Shown here: positions 15,065 through 22,395 of the stretch, piece by piece
Position numbering within the stretch: the stretch's first letter is position 1
Layout of the letters: each line of letters opens with the position of its first letter
From: Rhodospirillales bacterium
GTDB taxonomy: Bacteria > Pseudomonadota > Alphaproteobacteria > ATCC43930 > CGMCC-115725
Assembly (NCBI GenBank): GCA_028291405.1
Contig: JAQGID010000312.1
Location: forward strand, 1-46,402
Direction of reading: 5' to 3'
Length of the DNA stretch: 46,402 nucleotides
Notes under the pieces: generated by a model
What the model saw: only the letters and a program-made list of their open reading frames with translations
Databases searched by the model: none
What the model was told of the DNA's origin: nothing
Program-made: the position numbers and the translations under genes

Positions 15065-16273
15065 TCAGATATTTTCGATGGCGAAGCCCGCGACCTTCTT
15101 GTAGCCATCGGAGAGCTGCTGCAGCTCGGCCTGGGTGATGTACTTGTCGAGATCGTCGAACGGCTTGTCGCCGACCAGCTCCTCGACCTTGATATTGATG
15201 AAATCGGGCGGGTTGCTGCGGTTGGTCAGCACCACCTTGTTGGCAGGCCCCAATCGCGCCGCCTCGTACTCCTTCAGCGCCGCCGGGACGTCGGTGTTGC
15301 GCTGCAGCAGGTCGGCGAGGGTGCGGGCGTCGACCGCCGCCTGCGCCGCGCCGTTCGAGCCGCGCGGGTACATCGGATGCGCCGCGTCGCCGAGCAGCGT
15401 CACGCGGTCGAAGGTCCAGCGGTCGACCGGATCCTTGTCGACCATCGGATACTCAAGCACCGTCTCGGCGTTGCGGATCATCTCCGGCACGTCGAGCCAG
15501 TCGAATTTCCAGTCCTTATAGATGTCGTAGAAATCCTCGATCTTGCCGGCGAGGTTCCAGTCGTTCTTGGCGAAGCCTGCCTGCTTGATCTCGGCCATCC
15601 AGTTGATCAGCTGGTTGCCCGCGCCGTCGATCTCGTTGACGATCGGATAGATCACCAGCTTGCCCGTGAGGATCGAGCCGACACGCATGTAGCTGCGGCC
15701 GGTCAGGATCGGCTTGCGGCGGGTGACGCCGCGCCAGGTATTGATGCCGGCGAAGGCGACGGCGTCGTTGGGGTAGAATTGCTTGCGGATCGCCGAGTTG
15801 ATGCCGTCGCAGGCGATGACGGCGTCCGCCGTCACCGAGGCGCGATCCTTGAACGAGACGACCGCCCGGCCGCCGCTCTGCGTCACGCCGATGCATTCAT
15901 GGTCGGTCAGCATGTTCGCGTCGCCCAGCCGCCGGCGGGCGGCGTTCCACAACGCCAGGTGCAGGCGGCCGCGGTGAATGCCGATCTCGGGGAATTGATA
16001 GCCGGCGTAGCGGCCGCGCTTCTCCTTGTAGATCAGCTGGCCGAAGCGATTGAAGAAGCAACTGTCGAGATTCTCGATGCCTATCGCCTCGAGATCCTTG
16101 TCGACGCCAAGCGCGGTGAACTCGCGCATCGCATGCGGCAGCAACGTGATTCCGACCCCGAGCTCCTTGATTTCGGGAGCGCGTTCGTAGATCCGACACG
16201 AGATGCCGCGTTTCTGCAGGTTCAGAGCGAGACAGACACCTCCGATGCCGCCGCCGATGATCGCTATCTCCAT
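15065..16273 (-). CDS. FAD-dependent aromatic monooxygenase (PhzS-like)
   Basis: A 402-residue single-component flavin hydroxylase. Motifs are the Rossmann GxGxxG in MEIAIIGGGIGGVCLALNL, the DG motif ADAVIACDGINSAIRK, and the GD motif VTLLGDAAHPMYPRGSNG. The spacing and the G-I-G-x-x-L-L-P-H-A-M-R-E-F region are like 5-methylphenazine-1-carboxylate monooxygenase and other flavin-dependent oxidoreductases acting on small aromatics. It would use NAD(P)H and O2 to hydroxylate or oxidatively decarboxylate its substrate. It leads a minus-strand operon with the PEP-mutase family gene and diverges from an exported protein gene 179 bases away. Substrate is unknown. Confidence 0.85.
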   Translation of the reverse strand: MEIAIIGGGIGGVCLALNLQKRGISCRIYERAPEIKELGVGITLLPHAMREFTALGVDKDLEAIGIENLDSCFFNRFGQLIYKEKRGRYAGYQFPEIGIHRGRLHLALWNAARRRLGDANMLTDHECIGVTQSGGRAVVSFKDRASVTADAVIACDGINSAIRKQFYPNDAVAFAGINTWRGVTRRKPILTGRSYMRVGSILTGKLVIYPIVNEIDGAGNQLINWMAEIKQAGFAKNDWNLAGKIEDFYDIYKDWKFDWLDVPEMIRNAETVLEYPMVDKDPVDRWTFDRVTLLGDAAHPMYPRGSNGAAQAAVDARTLADLLQRNTDVPAALKEYEAARLGPANKVVLTNRSNPPDFINIKVEELVGDKPFDDLDKYITQAELQQLSDGYKKVAGFAIENI

Positions 16274-16452
16274 GATGTGCTGCTCCGCTTTCCGGCCGGT
16301 CGAGTATGGGTTGCTTGCCGGCGCAAGCTAAAGTTTCGGCCGTTCCCGATCAAGCCCGGCAACGGCGCCCCGGCAGCGCGCGATCACGCGATCTTGCATT
16401 GTTCGACGGCTCGCCTGCTGCCTAGTCTGCCGCTTTCAATGGGGGAGGCACC

Positions 16453-17046
16453 ATGCGAAACGTTCTTCTGTCGTCGGCCATCGGAGCGTCCCTGCTCCTG
16501 ATCGCCGGCGCCGCCGCGGCGCAGAATATCCGCGGCACGATCGCCACGGTGGACGGCGACACACTGGCCATCGACGAGCGCGGCGGCGACAAGGTCTCGG
16601 TGGTCGTTCCGGCGGCGATGCCGGTGACCGCGATCGTGCCGGCCAAGCTCACCGACATCAAGCCGGGCAGCATCATCGGCAGCGCGGCGATGCCGCAACC
16701 CGACGGCTCGTTCAAGGCGCTCGAGGTGCAGATTTTCCCGGAAAGCCTGCGCAGCGTCCGGCAGGGTCAATTTCCCTACGATCTGAAGCCGCAGAGCGCG
16801 ATGATCAACGCCGGAGTCGGCGACGTCGTCGGCACGGCGGACCGCACCGTGACGATGAAGCTGCAGGACAAGGAGATCAAGCTGTTGGTCCCGGCCGATG
16901 CGCCGATCATCACCTACGAGCCCGGCGACCACGCGATGCTCAAGCCCGGCGCCCATGTCATCGTCGCGACCACGAAGGATGACCAAGGCGCGACGAAGGT
17001 CCAGCGCATCGCCGTCGGCAAGGACGGCCTTGTCCCGCCGATGTAG
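16453..17046 (+). CDS. exported hypothetical protein (197 aa)
   Basis: A clear Sec signal peptide, MRNVLLSSAIGASLLLIAGA, with likely cleavage after AAA at residue 23, is followed by a beta-rich secreted domain. The mature part begins QNIRGTIATVDGDTLAIDER, resembling OB-like or DUF5666-type repeats (a G-x-I-x-x-V-D-G-D-T-L strand, repeated later as GDVVGTADRTVTMK). It has no cysteine. GGGGGAGG before the ATG is a strong ribosome-binding site. It probably resides in the periplasm. Its function is not known; such proteins sometimes accompany metal or stress genes, but the neighbours here give no help. Confidence 0.7.
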   Translation: MRNVLLSSAIGASLLLIAGAAAAQNIRGTIATVDGDTLAIDERGGDKVSVVVPAAMPVTAIVPAKLTDIKPGSIIGSAAMPQPDGSFKALEVQIFPESLRSVRQGQFPYDLKPQSAMINAGVGDVVGTADRTVTMKLQDKEIKLLVPADAPIITYEPGDHAMLKPGAHVIVATTKDDQGATKVQRIAVGKDGLVPPM

Positions 17047-17127
17047 GCATCCGATGACGACGTGAACGGATCGCGCCGAGCGTGCGTTCGCGGCATGCGG
17101 CGCCGTTGGGGGTGCCGGGAGATTCGC

Positions 17128-17706
17128 ATGCATCCTCGCGTCGTCGTCGCCCTTTTCGCTCTACTCGCCGCCCCGCCAGCGTTGGCCGAATCCGCCTCCT
17201 CAGGCCTTGCGCGGGACATCGTCGATCACGCGAGCATCGGCTATCTGGCGCATGACGTTTCCGGCCTGTGGAGCGGTTTCCGGATCGAGCGGGCAGCGAC
17301 CGCGCTGAACTTCGATGTCGTCTTTGCACCGCATCTGGATGTGCTCTGGGGCACGATCCGTCCGGCAGTCGGCGGCACTGTCACCCTCGGCGACGGCACG
17401 AGCTACGGCTATGCCGATGCGCGCTATGAGATCACCGGCCCTTTCGCCACCTTCTTCGGGGTGGGTCTCGGCTTCGCGGTCCACGACGGGGCCTTCGACC
17501 GCACGCGGTTCGTCCCGCCCGGCGGGCACGACGACAAGGCGCTGGGCAGCCGAGTGCTGTTCCACGTGCCGCTCGAGGTCGGCGTCACCGTCGCGGAGCG
17601 GGTGCGCCTTTCGGCCTATTTCGAGCACGTCTCGAACGGCTGGCTCGGCACCGACGTCAACGAGGGCATGGACAACGTCGGAGCGCGCATCGGCTATAAG
17701 TTCTAG
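17128..17706 (+). CDS. PagL-like lipid A 3-O-deacylase
   Basis: A 192-residue outer-membrane beta-barrel with a signal peptide (MHPRVVVALFALLAAPPALA, cleavage near residue 20). The C-terminus has the PagL family pattern: LSAYFEHVSNGWLG with His167 and Ser169 as the catalytic pair, then NEGMDNVGARIGYKF, ending in a terminal Phe as outer-membrane barrels do. PagL removes the 3-O acyl chain from lipid A and alters outer-membrane charge and immune recognition. ATG 17128 has GGGAGA at good spacing, so the longer upstream reading is discarded. The gene ends on the same CTAG that ends the convergent ketopantoate reductase gene. Confidence 0.8.
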   Translation: MHPRVVVALFALLAAPPALAESASSGLARDIVDHASIGYLAHDVSGLWSGFRIERAATALNFDVVFAPHLDVLWGTIRPAVGGTVTLGDGTSYGYADARYEITGPFATFFGVGLGFAVHDGAFDRTRFVPPGGHDDKALGSRVLFHVPLEVGVTVAERVRLSAYFEHVSNGWLGTDVNEGMDNVGARIGYKF

Positions 17707-18695
17707 CCGTCGACGAGCCTCTCGCCATAGCACCCGGCCAGCCGCGCTCGCAAAATGACCAGCGGCAGCAGCGTGTCGAGCACCGGCGTCGCGACGCCGC
17801 CCTGACGGGCAAGCTCCTGAACCGCAACGAGCTGCGCGTCGATTTCCATCGGGCGGCCGCGTTCGAGGTCCTGCAGGATCGACGGTTTGTGCGTCGTGCG
17901 CACGCTCGCCCGTTGCCGCGTCAGGTCGATGCCGATGTCGGCAAAGCCCTGCGCTGCCGCGACTGCGATCGTCTCGCGGCGCAGCGCGAGAACCAGCTCC
18001 TGCGCCGCCGGCTCGGCGCTGATCGCGCCGATGCTGGCGCCGGTCAGGACCGCGAGCGGCGAGTTGCCGACGTTGTCCACCAGCTTCCGCCACATCGCCT
18101 GGCGAATGTCGCCCGTTACCTTCGTCTCGAAACCACAACCGTCGATGGCCGCGGCGACGCGCTCGGCCTTCGCGGTCGCGCCCGCCACCGTCTCGCCGAT
18201 GGTGAAGGAGCTGTCGCCGCCGTTGCACACGACGCCCGGCGCGATGACGGCGTTCGGCGAATAGACGATAATCCCCAGCGATCGCGCCGCGCCGATCTCT
18301 TTCTCGATGACCCCGCCGGGGTCGATTCGCGCGGTCGGCGGTGCCTTGCCGCCCGGCGCGAAGCCGTGACCGTAGAACCAGAAAATGCCGTTGACGGCGA
18401 AGGCGACCAGCGTCTCGGGCCCGAGCAGCGGTGCGATCGCAGCCGCTACCTCGGGCAGCGCCGGCGTCTTCGCCGCGACGATGACGAGGTCCTGCTCCCC
18501 GAGATCCGGTGGCGAATCCGAGGCACGCGGTGTCACGGTGATCGTTTCGGTCGGCGTATCGAGGCGCAGCCCGCGCTCCCTGATCGCCGCGAGCTGATCG
18601 CCGCGGGCGACGATCGAGACGTCCCGCCCGGCATTGGCCAGCCGCGCAGCGAGATAGCCGCCGACGGCGCCGGCACCGAACACGCAGATCCGCAT
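17703..18695 (-). CDS. 2-dehydropantoate 2-reductase family protein
   Basis: A 330-residue PanE/ApbA-type oxidoreductase. The N-terminal NADPH-binding motif is MRICVFGAGAVGGYLAARLA; the catalytic Lys-Asn region is MWRKLVDNVGNSPLAVLTGA, and the C-terminal substrate helix contains THKPSILQDLERGRPMEIDA. True ketopantoate reductases convert 2-dehydropantoate to pantoate for CoA synthesis, but many genomes have several paralogues with other 2-oxo acid substrates, and this one lies among catabolic genes, so the symbol panE is not given. Start at 18695, where the Rossmann motif begins, is preferred to an upstream ATG. It is divergent from the DUF1488 gene. Confidence 0.82.
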   Translation of the reverse strand: MRICVFGAGAVGGYLAARLANAGRDVSIVARGDQLAAIRERGLRLDTPTETITVTPRASDSPPDLGEQDLVIVAAKTPALPEVAAAIAPLLGPETLVAFAVNGIFWFYGHGFAPGGKAPPTARIDPGGVIEKEIGAARSLGIIVYSPNAVIAPGVVCNGGDSSFTIGETVAGATAKAERVAAAIDGCGFETKVTGDIRQAMWRKLVDNVGNSPLAVLTGASIGAISAEPAAQELVLALRRETIAVAAAQGFADIGIDLTRQRASVRTTHKPSILQDLERGRPMEIDAQLVAVQELARQGGVATPVLDTLLPLVILRARLAGCYGERLVDG

Positions 18696-18781
18696 GAGTC
18701 GACTACTCCTGGTCGTGAGGCCGAGAACGATGGTACGTCCTGCCATCGGCGGCAAGGTAGTGCGACGGCGGCAGCTTAGCC

Positions 18782-19063
18782 ATGTTCTCGTTTCCCGATG
18801 ATGCGACCTGGAACGACGGCGAAGATGCCGTCCAATTCACCCTCGTCCTCGGCGAGTACGAGGGGATCGTCTATGTCGGTCGCCGCGTCCTGCACGGGTT
18901 GATCGGGAGCCGCCCGACGCCGGAGCAATGTATCGAGCACTTCCATGCGTACCGTACCGAGTTCGAGCGCATTGCCGAGGCCAAGGTGCGGGCGCGGGCG
19001 CTCGAGCCGGATGCGACGATCCGCATCACGGGGCGCGATTTGAAGCAGTTCGGTGAGGGTTAG
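18782..19063 (+). CDS. DUF1488-like small protein
   Basis: A 93-residue protein with the DUF1488 layout: MFSFPDDATWNDGEDAVQFT at the start, a central strand ILGEYEGIVYVGRRVLHGLI-like segment, then a helix around EQCIEHFHAYRTEFERIAEA. DUF1488 proteins are short alpha/beta proteins of unknown function common in Proteobacteria. There is a single Cys (QCIEHF). It is transcribed alone, 86 bases from the divergent reductase gene; the palindrome at 19076-19103 directly after its stop probably ends transcription. Confidence 0.6.
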   Translation: MFSFPDDATWNDGEDAVQFTLVLGEYEGIVYVGRRVLHGLIGSRPTPEQCIEHFHAYRTEFERIAEAKVRARALEPDATIRITGRDLKQFGEG

Positions 19064-19075
19064 ACACGCCTCACG

Positions 19076-19103
19076 CGTCATTCCGGCGAAAGCCGGGATG
19101 ACG
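19076..19103. terminator. palindromic repeat, probable bidirectional terminator
   Basis: CGTCATTCCGGCGAAAGCCGGGATGACG is a nearly perfect 12-base stem with a GAAA loop. It belongs to the well-known CGTCATTCC...GGAATGACG palindromes that sit after genes in alphaproteobacteria. Here it lies between two convergent genes (DUF1488 and the solute-binding protein). There is no T-run, so it may act as a Rho-independent-like pause or RNA stabiliser rather than a classic terminator. Confidence 0.6.
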
Positions 19104-19153
19104 GACCGGGTGAGTAATGCGAGGGGCGAAGAGTCGAACGCGACTCGTCGGCC

Positions 19154-20119
19154 TTAGAACTTCACCGGCACGAAGCGGTCGGTGTAGAGATCCTTCGCGT
19201 CCGGGACCTTGTCGAGGATGCCGAGCTCGACCAGCGAGCCGCGGATGACGTCGATCGCCTTGGGATTGAAGGCGCCGTCGCCCGACAGCATCGTGCTGAT
19301 CTCGAGATCGTAGGCACGCGACACGGCTGATTGGCTCATGTCGATCGTCTTCGCCGCGATCTTGATTCCGAACTCCTTGTGCGCCCGCATATAGGCGACC
19401 GATCTGAACCAACCGCGGACGAAGCGCTGCACGAGATCGGGGTTGTCACGGACCAGCTCGTCGCGCGCGAAGAGGATATGGGTGTGGAAGTCCTTGACGA
19501 TGTCGCCGAAGGTGACGAGGAGCCGCGCCTCATTGTTCTCCTCATAGGAATAGGCCTGCTCGAGCGTCGTCACCGAGCCGTCGATGTCGCCGTTCTTGAG
19601 CGCCGCGAGCCGCGCCCGGTCGCTGCCCAGCGGGATATCCTTGATGCCGGTCGGACCCCAGCCCTTCTGACGCGACAGCTCGCGGACCAGCCATTGCGTC
19701 AGCGATCCCGCCGTCGTGATCCCGACCGACTTGTCCTTGAGATCGTCGGTCGTGCGGATCTTGCTGTCGCGTCCGACGACGATGACGAAGGGATAGGGCG
19801 GACCGCCGACGGCGGCGACGGCGATCGCCGGCACGCCCTTGACGCGGTACCCCATCCCGGGACCCGAACCGAAGCCGAAATCGATATCGCCGGAGGTCAT
19901 TGCGCGCTGCGTCACCGCATCGCCGTTGAACTGGATGGCGGTGACGTCGAGCCCCTCGCTCTCCCAGATCCTGGCATCCTGGCCGCCCTCGATGACGCTC
20001 CAGGCCATGCCGACGCCCGACTTGCCGACCTTCACCGTGTCGAGTGCGGCGGCGCCGCCGCTCCCGAGCGCCACGGCAAGCGCGGCGACGAACGCGGTTC
20101 CCATGAACTGGCTGCGCAT
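19154..20119 (-). CDS. ABC-type solute-binding protein, NMT1/SsuA type (orphan)
   Basis: A 321-residue periplasmic binding protein with a signal peptide (MRSQFMGTAFVAALAVALGS, cleavage after AAA near residue 26). The fold is NMT1/TauA/SsuA-like: WSVIEGGQDARIWESEGLDV, the QRAMTSGDIDFGFGSGPGMG ligand loop, and LKDKSVGITTAGSLTQWLVR. Substrates of this family include alkylsulfonates, taurine, nitrate and pyrimidine thiamin precursors. It is downstream of the luciferase-like monooxygenase on the same strand (49 bases apart), as in sulfonate-type uptake and desulfonation pairs, but there is no permease or ATPase gene. It must share transport parts with another system or act as a sensor-binding protein. 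Confidence 0.82.
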   Translation of the reverse strand: MRSQFMGTAFVAALAVALGSGGAAALDTVKVGKSGVGMAWSVIEGGQDARIWESEGLDVTAIQFNGDAVTQRAMTSGDIDFGFGSGPGMGYRVKGVPAIAVAAVGGPPYPFVIVVGRDSKIRTTDDLKDKSVGITTAGSLTQWLVRELSRQKGWGPTGIKDIPLGSDRARLAALKNGDIDGSVTTLEQAYSYEENNEARLLVTFGDIVKDFHTHILFARDELVRDNPDLVQRFVRGWFRSVAYMRAHKEFGIKIAAKTIDMSQSAVSRAYDLEISTMLSGDGAFNPKAIDVIRGSLVELGILDKVPDAKDLYTDRFVPVKF

Positions 20120-20168
20120 CGAAAGCTCCTCCCTTGACGGCGGCACCATTCGGTACCGCTGTACTGCC

Positions 20169-21347
20169 TTACTCCGCTGCCGATTTATCCTTGCGGCTCG
20201 CGGCCTCGGCGAAGTGCTTGTCGATGACGAGCTTCGCCGCGCTCTTGCGCATGCTGCTGAAGTCGTCGCGGTTGTCGCGCATCCAGCTCATCGACGCGTC
20301 GCGCTGCGTGTTGCGGCCGAGGAATTTCGGCAGCACGTAGCGCATGAAGAGCTCGTAGGATTTTTTGGTCGCCTCGAAATCGGCCCAGTTCATCGCGAGC
20401 TGCAAGATGCAGCCGAAGCCGCCGACCTTGTCCCAGTATTTCTCGAGCAGCGCGACCGCGTCGTCCGGCGTCCCGATCGCACCCTTGCCGTCGGCGATGA
20501 TCGATTCGATGCTGCCGAGACCGATCGCCTTGCCGCCCTCGGGATTGACGGCATACGAGTACTCCTGCCACTTGTCGAAGCCCCAGCGGACGTTGGCGAT
20601 CGCCTGGTCGCGCGTCTCGGCGATGTGGAAGGGCGCCATCAGCCGCAAGTCGTGCTGCGCCATCTCGCGGCCGTGCTCGGCGGCGACCTGCTTCGCGAGG
20701 TTCCAGTTGGTGTCGAGCACGTCGTAGCCGCCGGGATTCGCCGCGGCGACGCAGAGCATGCCTAGGCCGAAGCGTCCGGCCAGCTTGCCGCCCGACGGCG
20801 TCACCGCGCTGGCGACTGCGAGATAGGGCCGTGGCTGGGTATAGGATTTGAGATGCAGCCGTGCGTTGCGCAATTTGATCCAGTCGCTGTCGTGCGTCAC
20901 GACCTCGCCGTCGAGCAGACGCAGGATGATCTCCAGCGACTCGACCATGCGCTCGCGCTGCGTCTCCGGCGAGATGCCGAGCATCGCGGCGTCCGACACC
21001 AGCAGGCCGGGGCCGACGCCGAACATCGCGCGGCCGCGCGTCTGGTGGTCGAGCTGGACCATGCGGTCGGCGACCATCAGCGGGTTGTGGTACGGTAGCG
21101 AGATGACGCCGGTGCCGAGGCGGATGCGCTTGGTGCGCTCGGCCGCGCCGGCGATGAAAAGCTCCGGCGAGCCGTAGATCTCGAAGCCGCCGGAATGATG
21201 CTCGCCGATCCACGCCTCGTCGTAGCCGAGCTTGTCGAGAAATTCGACGAGCTCGAAATCGCGCTGCATGCACAGCGTCGGATCCTCGTCGTTCGGATGA
21301 AACGGCGGCAGGAAGATGCCGGCGCCGAGCTGCTTGGATTGAGCCAT
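20169..21347 (-). CDS. luciferase-like (LLM) flavin-dependent monooxygenase
   Basis: A 392-residue bacterial luciferase-fold oxygenase. Diagnostic segments are ELVEFLDKLGYDEAWIGEHH followed by SGG, ERTKRIRLGTGVISLPYHNP, and RAMFGVGPGLLVSDAAMLGI, typical of the limonene 1,2-monooxygenase and alkanal monooxygenase groups. Such enzymes use FMNH2 or F420H2 supplied by a separate reductase; the flavin reductase at 12749-13243 is the nearest candidate. SD AGGAG precedes the ATG. It is the first gene of a two-gene unit with the solute-binding protein. Limonene hydroxylase, sulfonate monooxygenase or another role cannot be told apart. Confidence 0.85.
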   Translation of the reverse strand: MAQSKQLGAGIFLPPFHPNDEDPTLCMQRDFELVEFLDKLGYDEAWIGEHHSGGFEIYGSPELFIAGAAERTKRIRLGTGVISLPYHNPLMVADRMVQLDHQTRGRAMFGVGPGLLVSDAAMLGISPETQRERMVESLEIILRLLDGEVVTHDSDWIKLRNARLHLKSYTQPRPYLAVASAVTPSGGKLAGRFGLGMLCVAAANPGGYDVLDTNWNLAKQVAAEHGREMAQHDLRLMAPFHIAETRDQAIANVRWGFDKWQEYSYAVNPEGGKAIGLGSIESIIADGKGAIGTPDDAVALLEKYWDKVGGFGCILQLAMNWADFEATKKSYELFMRYVLPKFLGRNTQRDASMSWMRDNRDDFSSMRKSAAKLVIDKHFAEAASRKDKSAAE

Positions 21348-21482
21348 CGTTCCCTCCTGGCGGCCGCCGCTTGGACGGCATGGTTGGGGACAAATTACCG
21401 GGATCGTGTCGGAGCCGTCGACAGCAATCGACGTGCTTCGCCATCGGTCATCGACGACACGCGATAGGGGGCTCCGGGCGCC

Positions 21483-21511
21483 TTGACAGGCTCGGCGCCG
21501 ATAACCATAGT
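21483..21511 (+). promoter_or_regulatory. promoter of tRNA-Ala
   Basis: TTGACA (21483-21488), a 17-base spacer, then CATAGT (21506-21511), four of six matches to TATAAT. The -10 ends 21 bases before the first base of the tRNA. The perfect -35, ideal spacing and short leader make this a convincing housekeeping promoter. Confidence 0.65.
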
Positions 21512-21532
21512 CCCGGCCCGCCGACGCGAATT

Positions 21533-21608
21533 GGGGCAGTAGCTCAGTTGGGAGAGCGCGACGTTCGCAATGTCGAGGTCAGGGGTTCGATTCCCCTCTG
21601 CTCCACCA
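21533..21608 (+). tRNA. tRNA-Ala (anticodon CGC)
   Basis: A 76-base cloverleaf with CCA encoded (21606-21608). The acceptor stem GGGGCAG pairs with CTGCTCC and contains the G3-U70 wobble pair that marks alanine tRNAs. The D stem is GCTC/GAGC; the anticodon stem CGACG/TGTCG closes the loop TTCGCAA with anticodon CGC, reading the codon GCG. The T stem is AGGGG/CCCCT with TTCGATT in the loop. All stems are complete. GCG is very common in the genes here. Confidence 0.95.
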
Positions 21609-21628
21609 TTCGCCGGCGCGGATTAGGC

Positions 21629-21738
21629 AGCCGCCATATGGCGGCTTCGCTATTCCACCGGCGGACGGAATATCGCGTCGCAGCATAAAATTACCGTAGA
21701 TTTTATGTCATAAAGGTGCAATCTTATTGCACTGCAGT
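21629..21738. repeat. cluster of four short palindromes after the tRNA
   Basis: Within 110 bases are AGCCGCCATATGGCGGCT (21629-21646, perfect 18-base palindrome), ATAAAAT-N8-ATTTTAT (21685-21706), GTGCAAT-CTT-ATTGCAC (21716-21732) and ACTGCAGT (21731-21738). The second and third sit in an AT-rich patch that stands out from the surrounding DNA. The first could end tRNA transcription, though no T-run follows; the others could be operator sites for the small gene at 21889 or parts of a structured RNA. Confidence 0.5.
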
Positions 21739-21888
21739 ACGATCTGTCGTGATCGGATCTGCGGCCATGCCGCCCATCAACCAACTGGTTCGGACTCTTC
21801 GGTATTTACCGCTTGATTGCGCTCGGTCGCCGGCCGGTTGTCGTCGGTGTGGCTGGGTGTGCCAGGCGTCCGTTGCTCGGAGGACGTC

Positions 21889-22095
21889 ATGCCGGATGCC
21901 AACTATTTCTTGCAGATGGCCGGAAAGTGTTTCCGTCAGGTCGTTCTCGCGAGCAGTCCCGCCGAGTGCGAGCGCTTCGAGCGCAGGGGCCGCGAGTTTC
22001 TGATGAAGGCTGAGCAGATCGAAGCACGCGGCGGCGCCGCATCAACGGCGCCCTACGCACACGCTCACGACGACAAGCCATCCACCCATCGCTGA
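21889..22095 (+). CDS. small hypothetical helical protein (68 aa)
   Basis: Starts at ATG 21889 with GGAGG five bases upstream, a near-ideal ribosome-binding site. The protein begins MPDANYFLQMAGKCFRQVVL and continues with SPAECERFERRGREFLMKAE. The arrangement of two amphipathic helices with a Cys about residue 14 and a final low-complexity His-containing tail parallels the 58-residue protein at 1544-1720. Codon use is less GC-rich than in the metabolic genes. Its function is unknown. It is preceded by the palindrome cluster at 21629-21738. Confidence 0.6.
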   Translation: MPDANYFLQMAGKCFRQVVLASSPAECERFERRGREFLMKAEQIEARGGAASTAPYAHAHDDKPSTHR

Positions 22096-22307
22096 GACAA
22101 TTCCTGCGTCGGCTCCTTGCGCCACGACGAGGCTAATCGACGGGTGTTAAGCTTCAGGGACGTTTTTTGGGCAGGTGCTTTAAGAAAGCGCAGACTGGCC
22201 GCTCTACCCTGATGCTTCCGATGCATCCGTCGTCGAAACGAGGATGCCGCGCCGCACCTGAACATCGGTTCGTGAAACGGCGCCGGTTAGGCCATGAGCG
22301 CGCCGCG

Positions 22308-22323
22308 TGGCATGATCATTGCG
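22308..22323 (+). promoter_or_regulatory. sigma-54 (-24/-12) promoter of the transglutaminase/ATP-grasp cluster
   Basis: TGGCATGATCATTGCG fits TGGCACG-N4-TTGC: TGGCA, G and TTGC match, and GG and GC are 10 bases apart as required. Start of transcription would be near 22334, giving a 60-base leader before ATG 22396. The rest of the 300-base space 22096-22395 holds no gene, and I found no clear activator site. It parallels the site at 7099-7115 before the related Anbu operon. Confidence 0.6.
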
Positions 22324-22395
22324 TGCCGAAGATGAAAACATTGTGTCCGGCGCAGTCGATTTTCGCTGCTCCCAGGGGCGGCCGAGGTCAGATCC

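Noticed and set aside
21533-21608. tRNA-Ala as an integration site of a mobile element
   Set aside because: No duplicated tRNA 3' end and no integrase gene were seen in the window.
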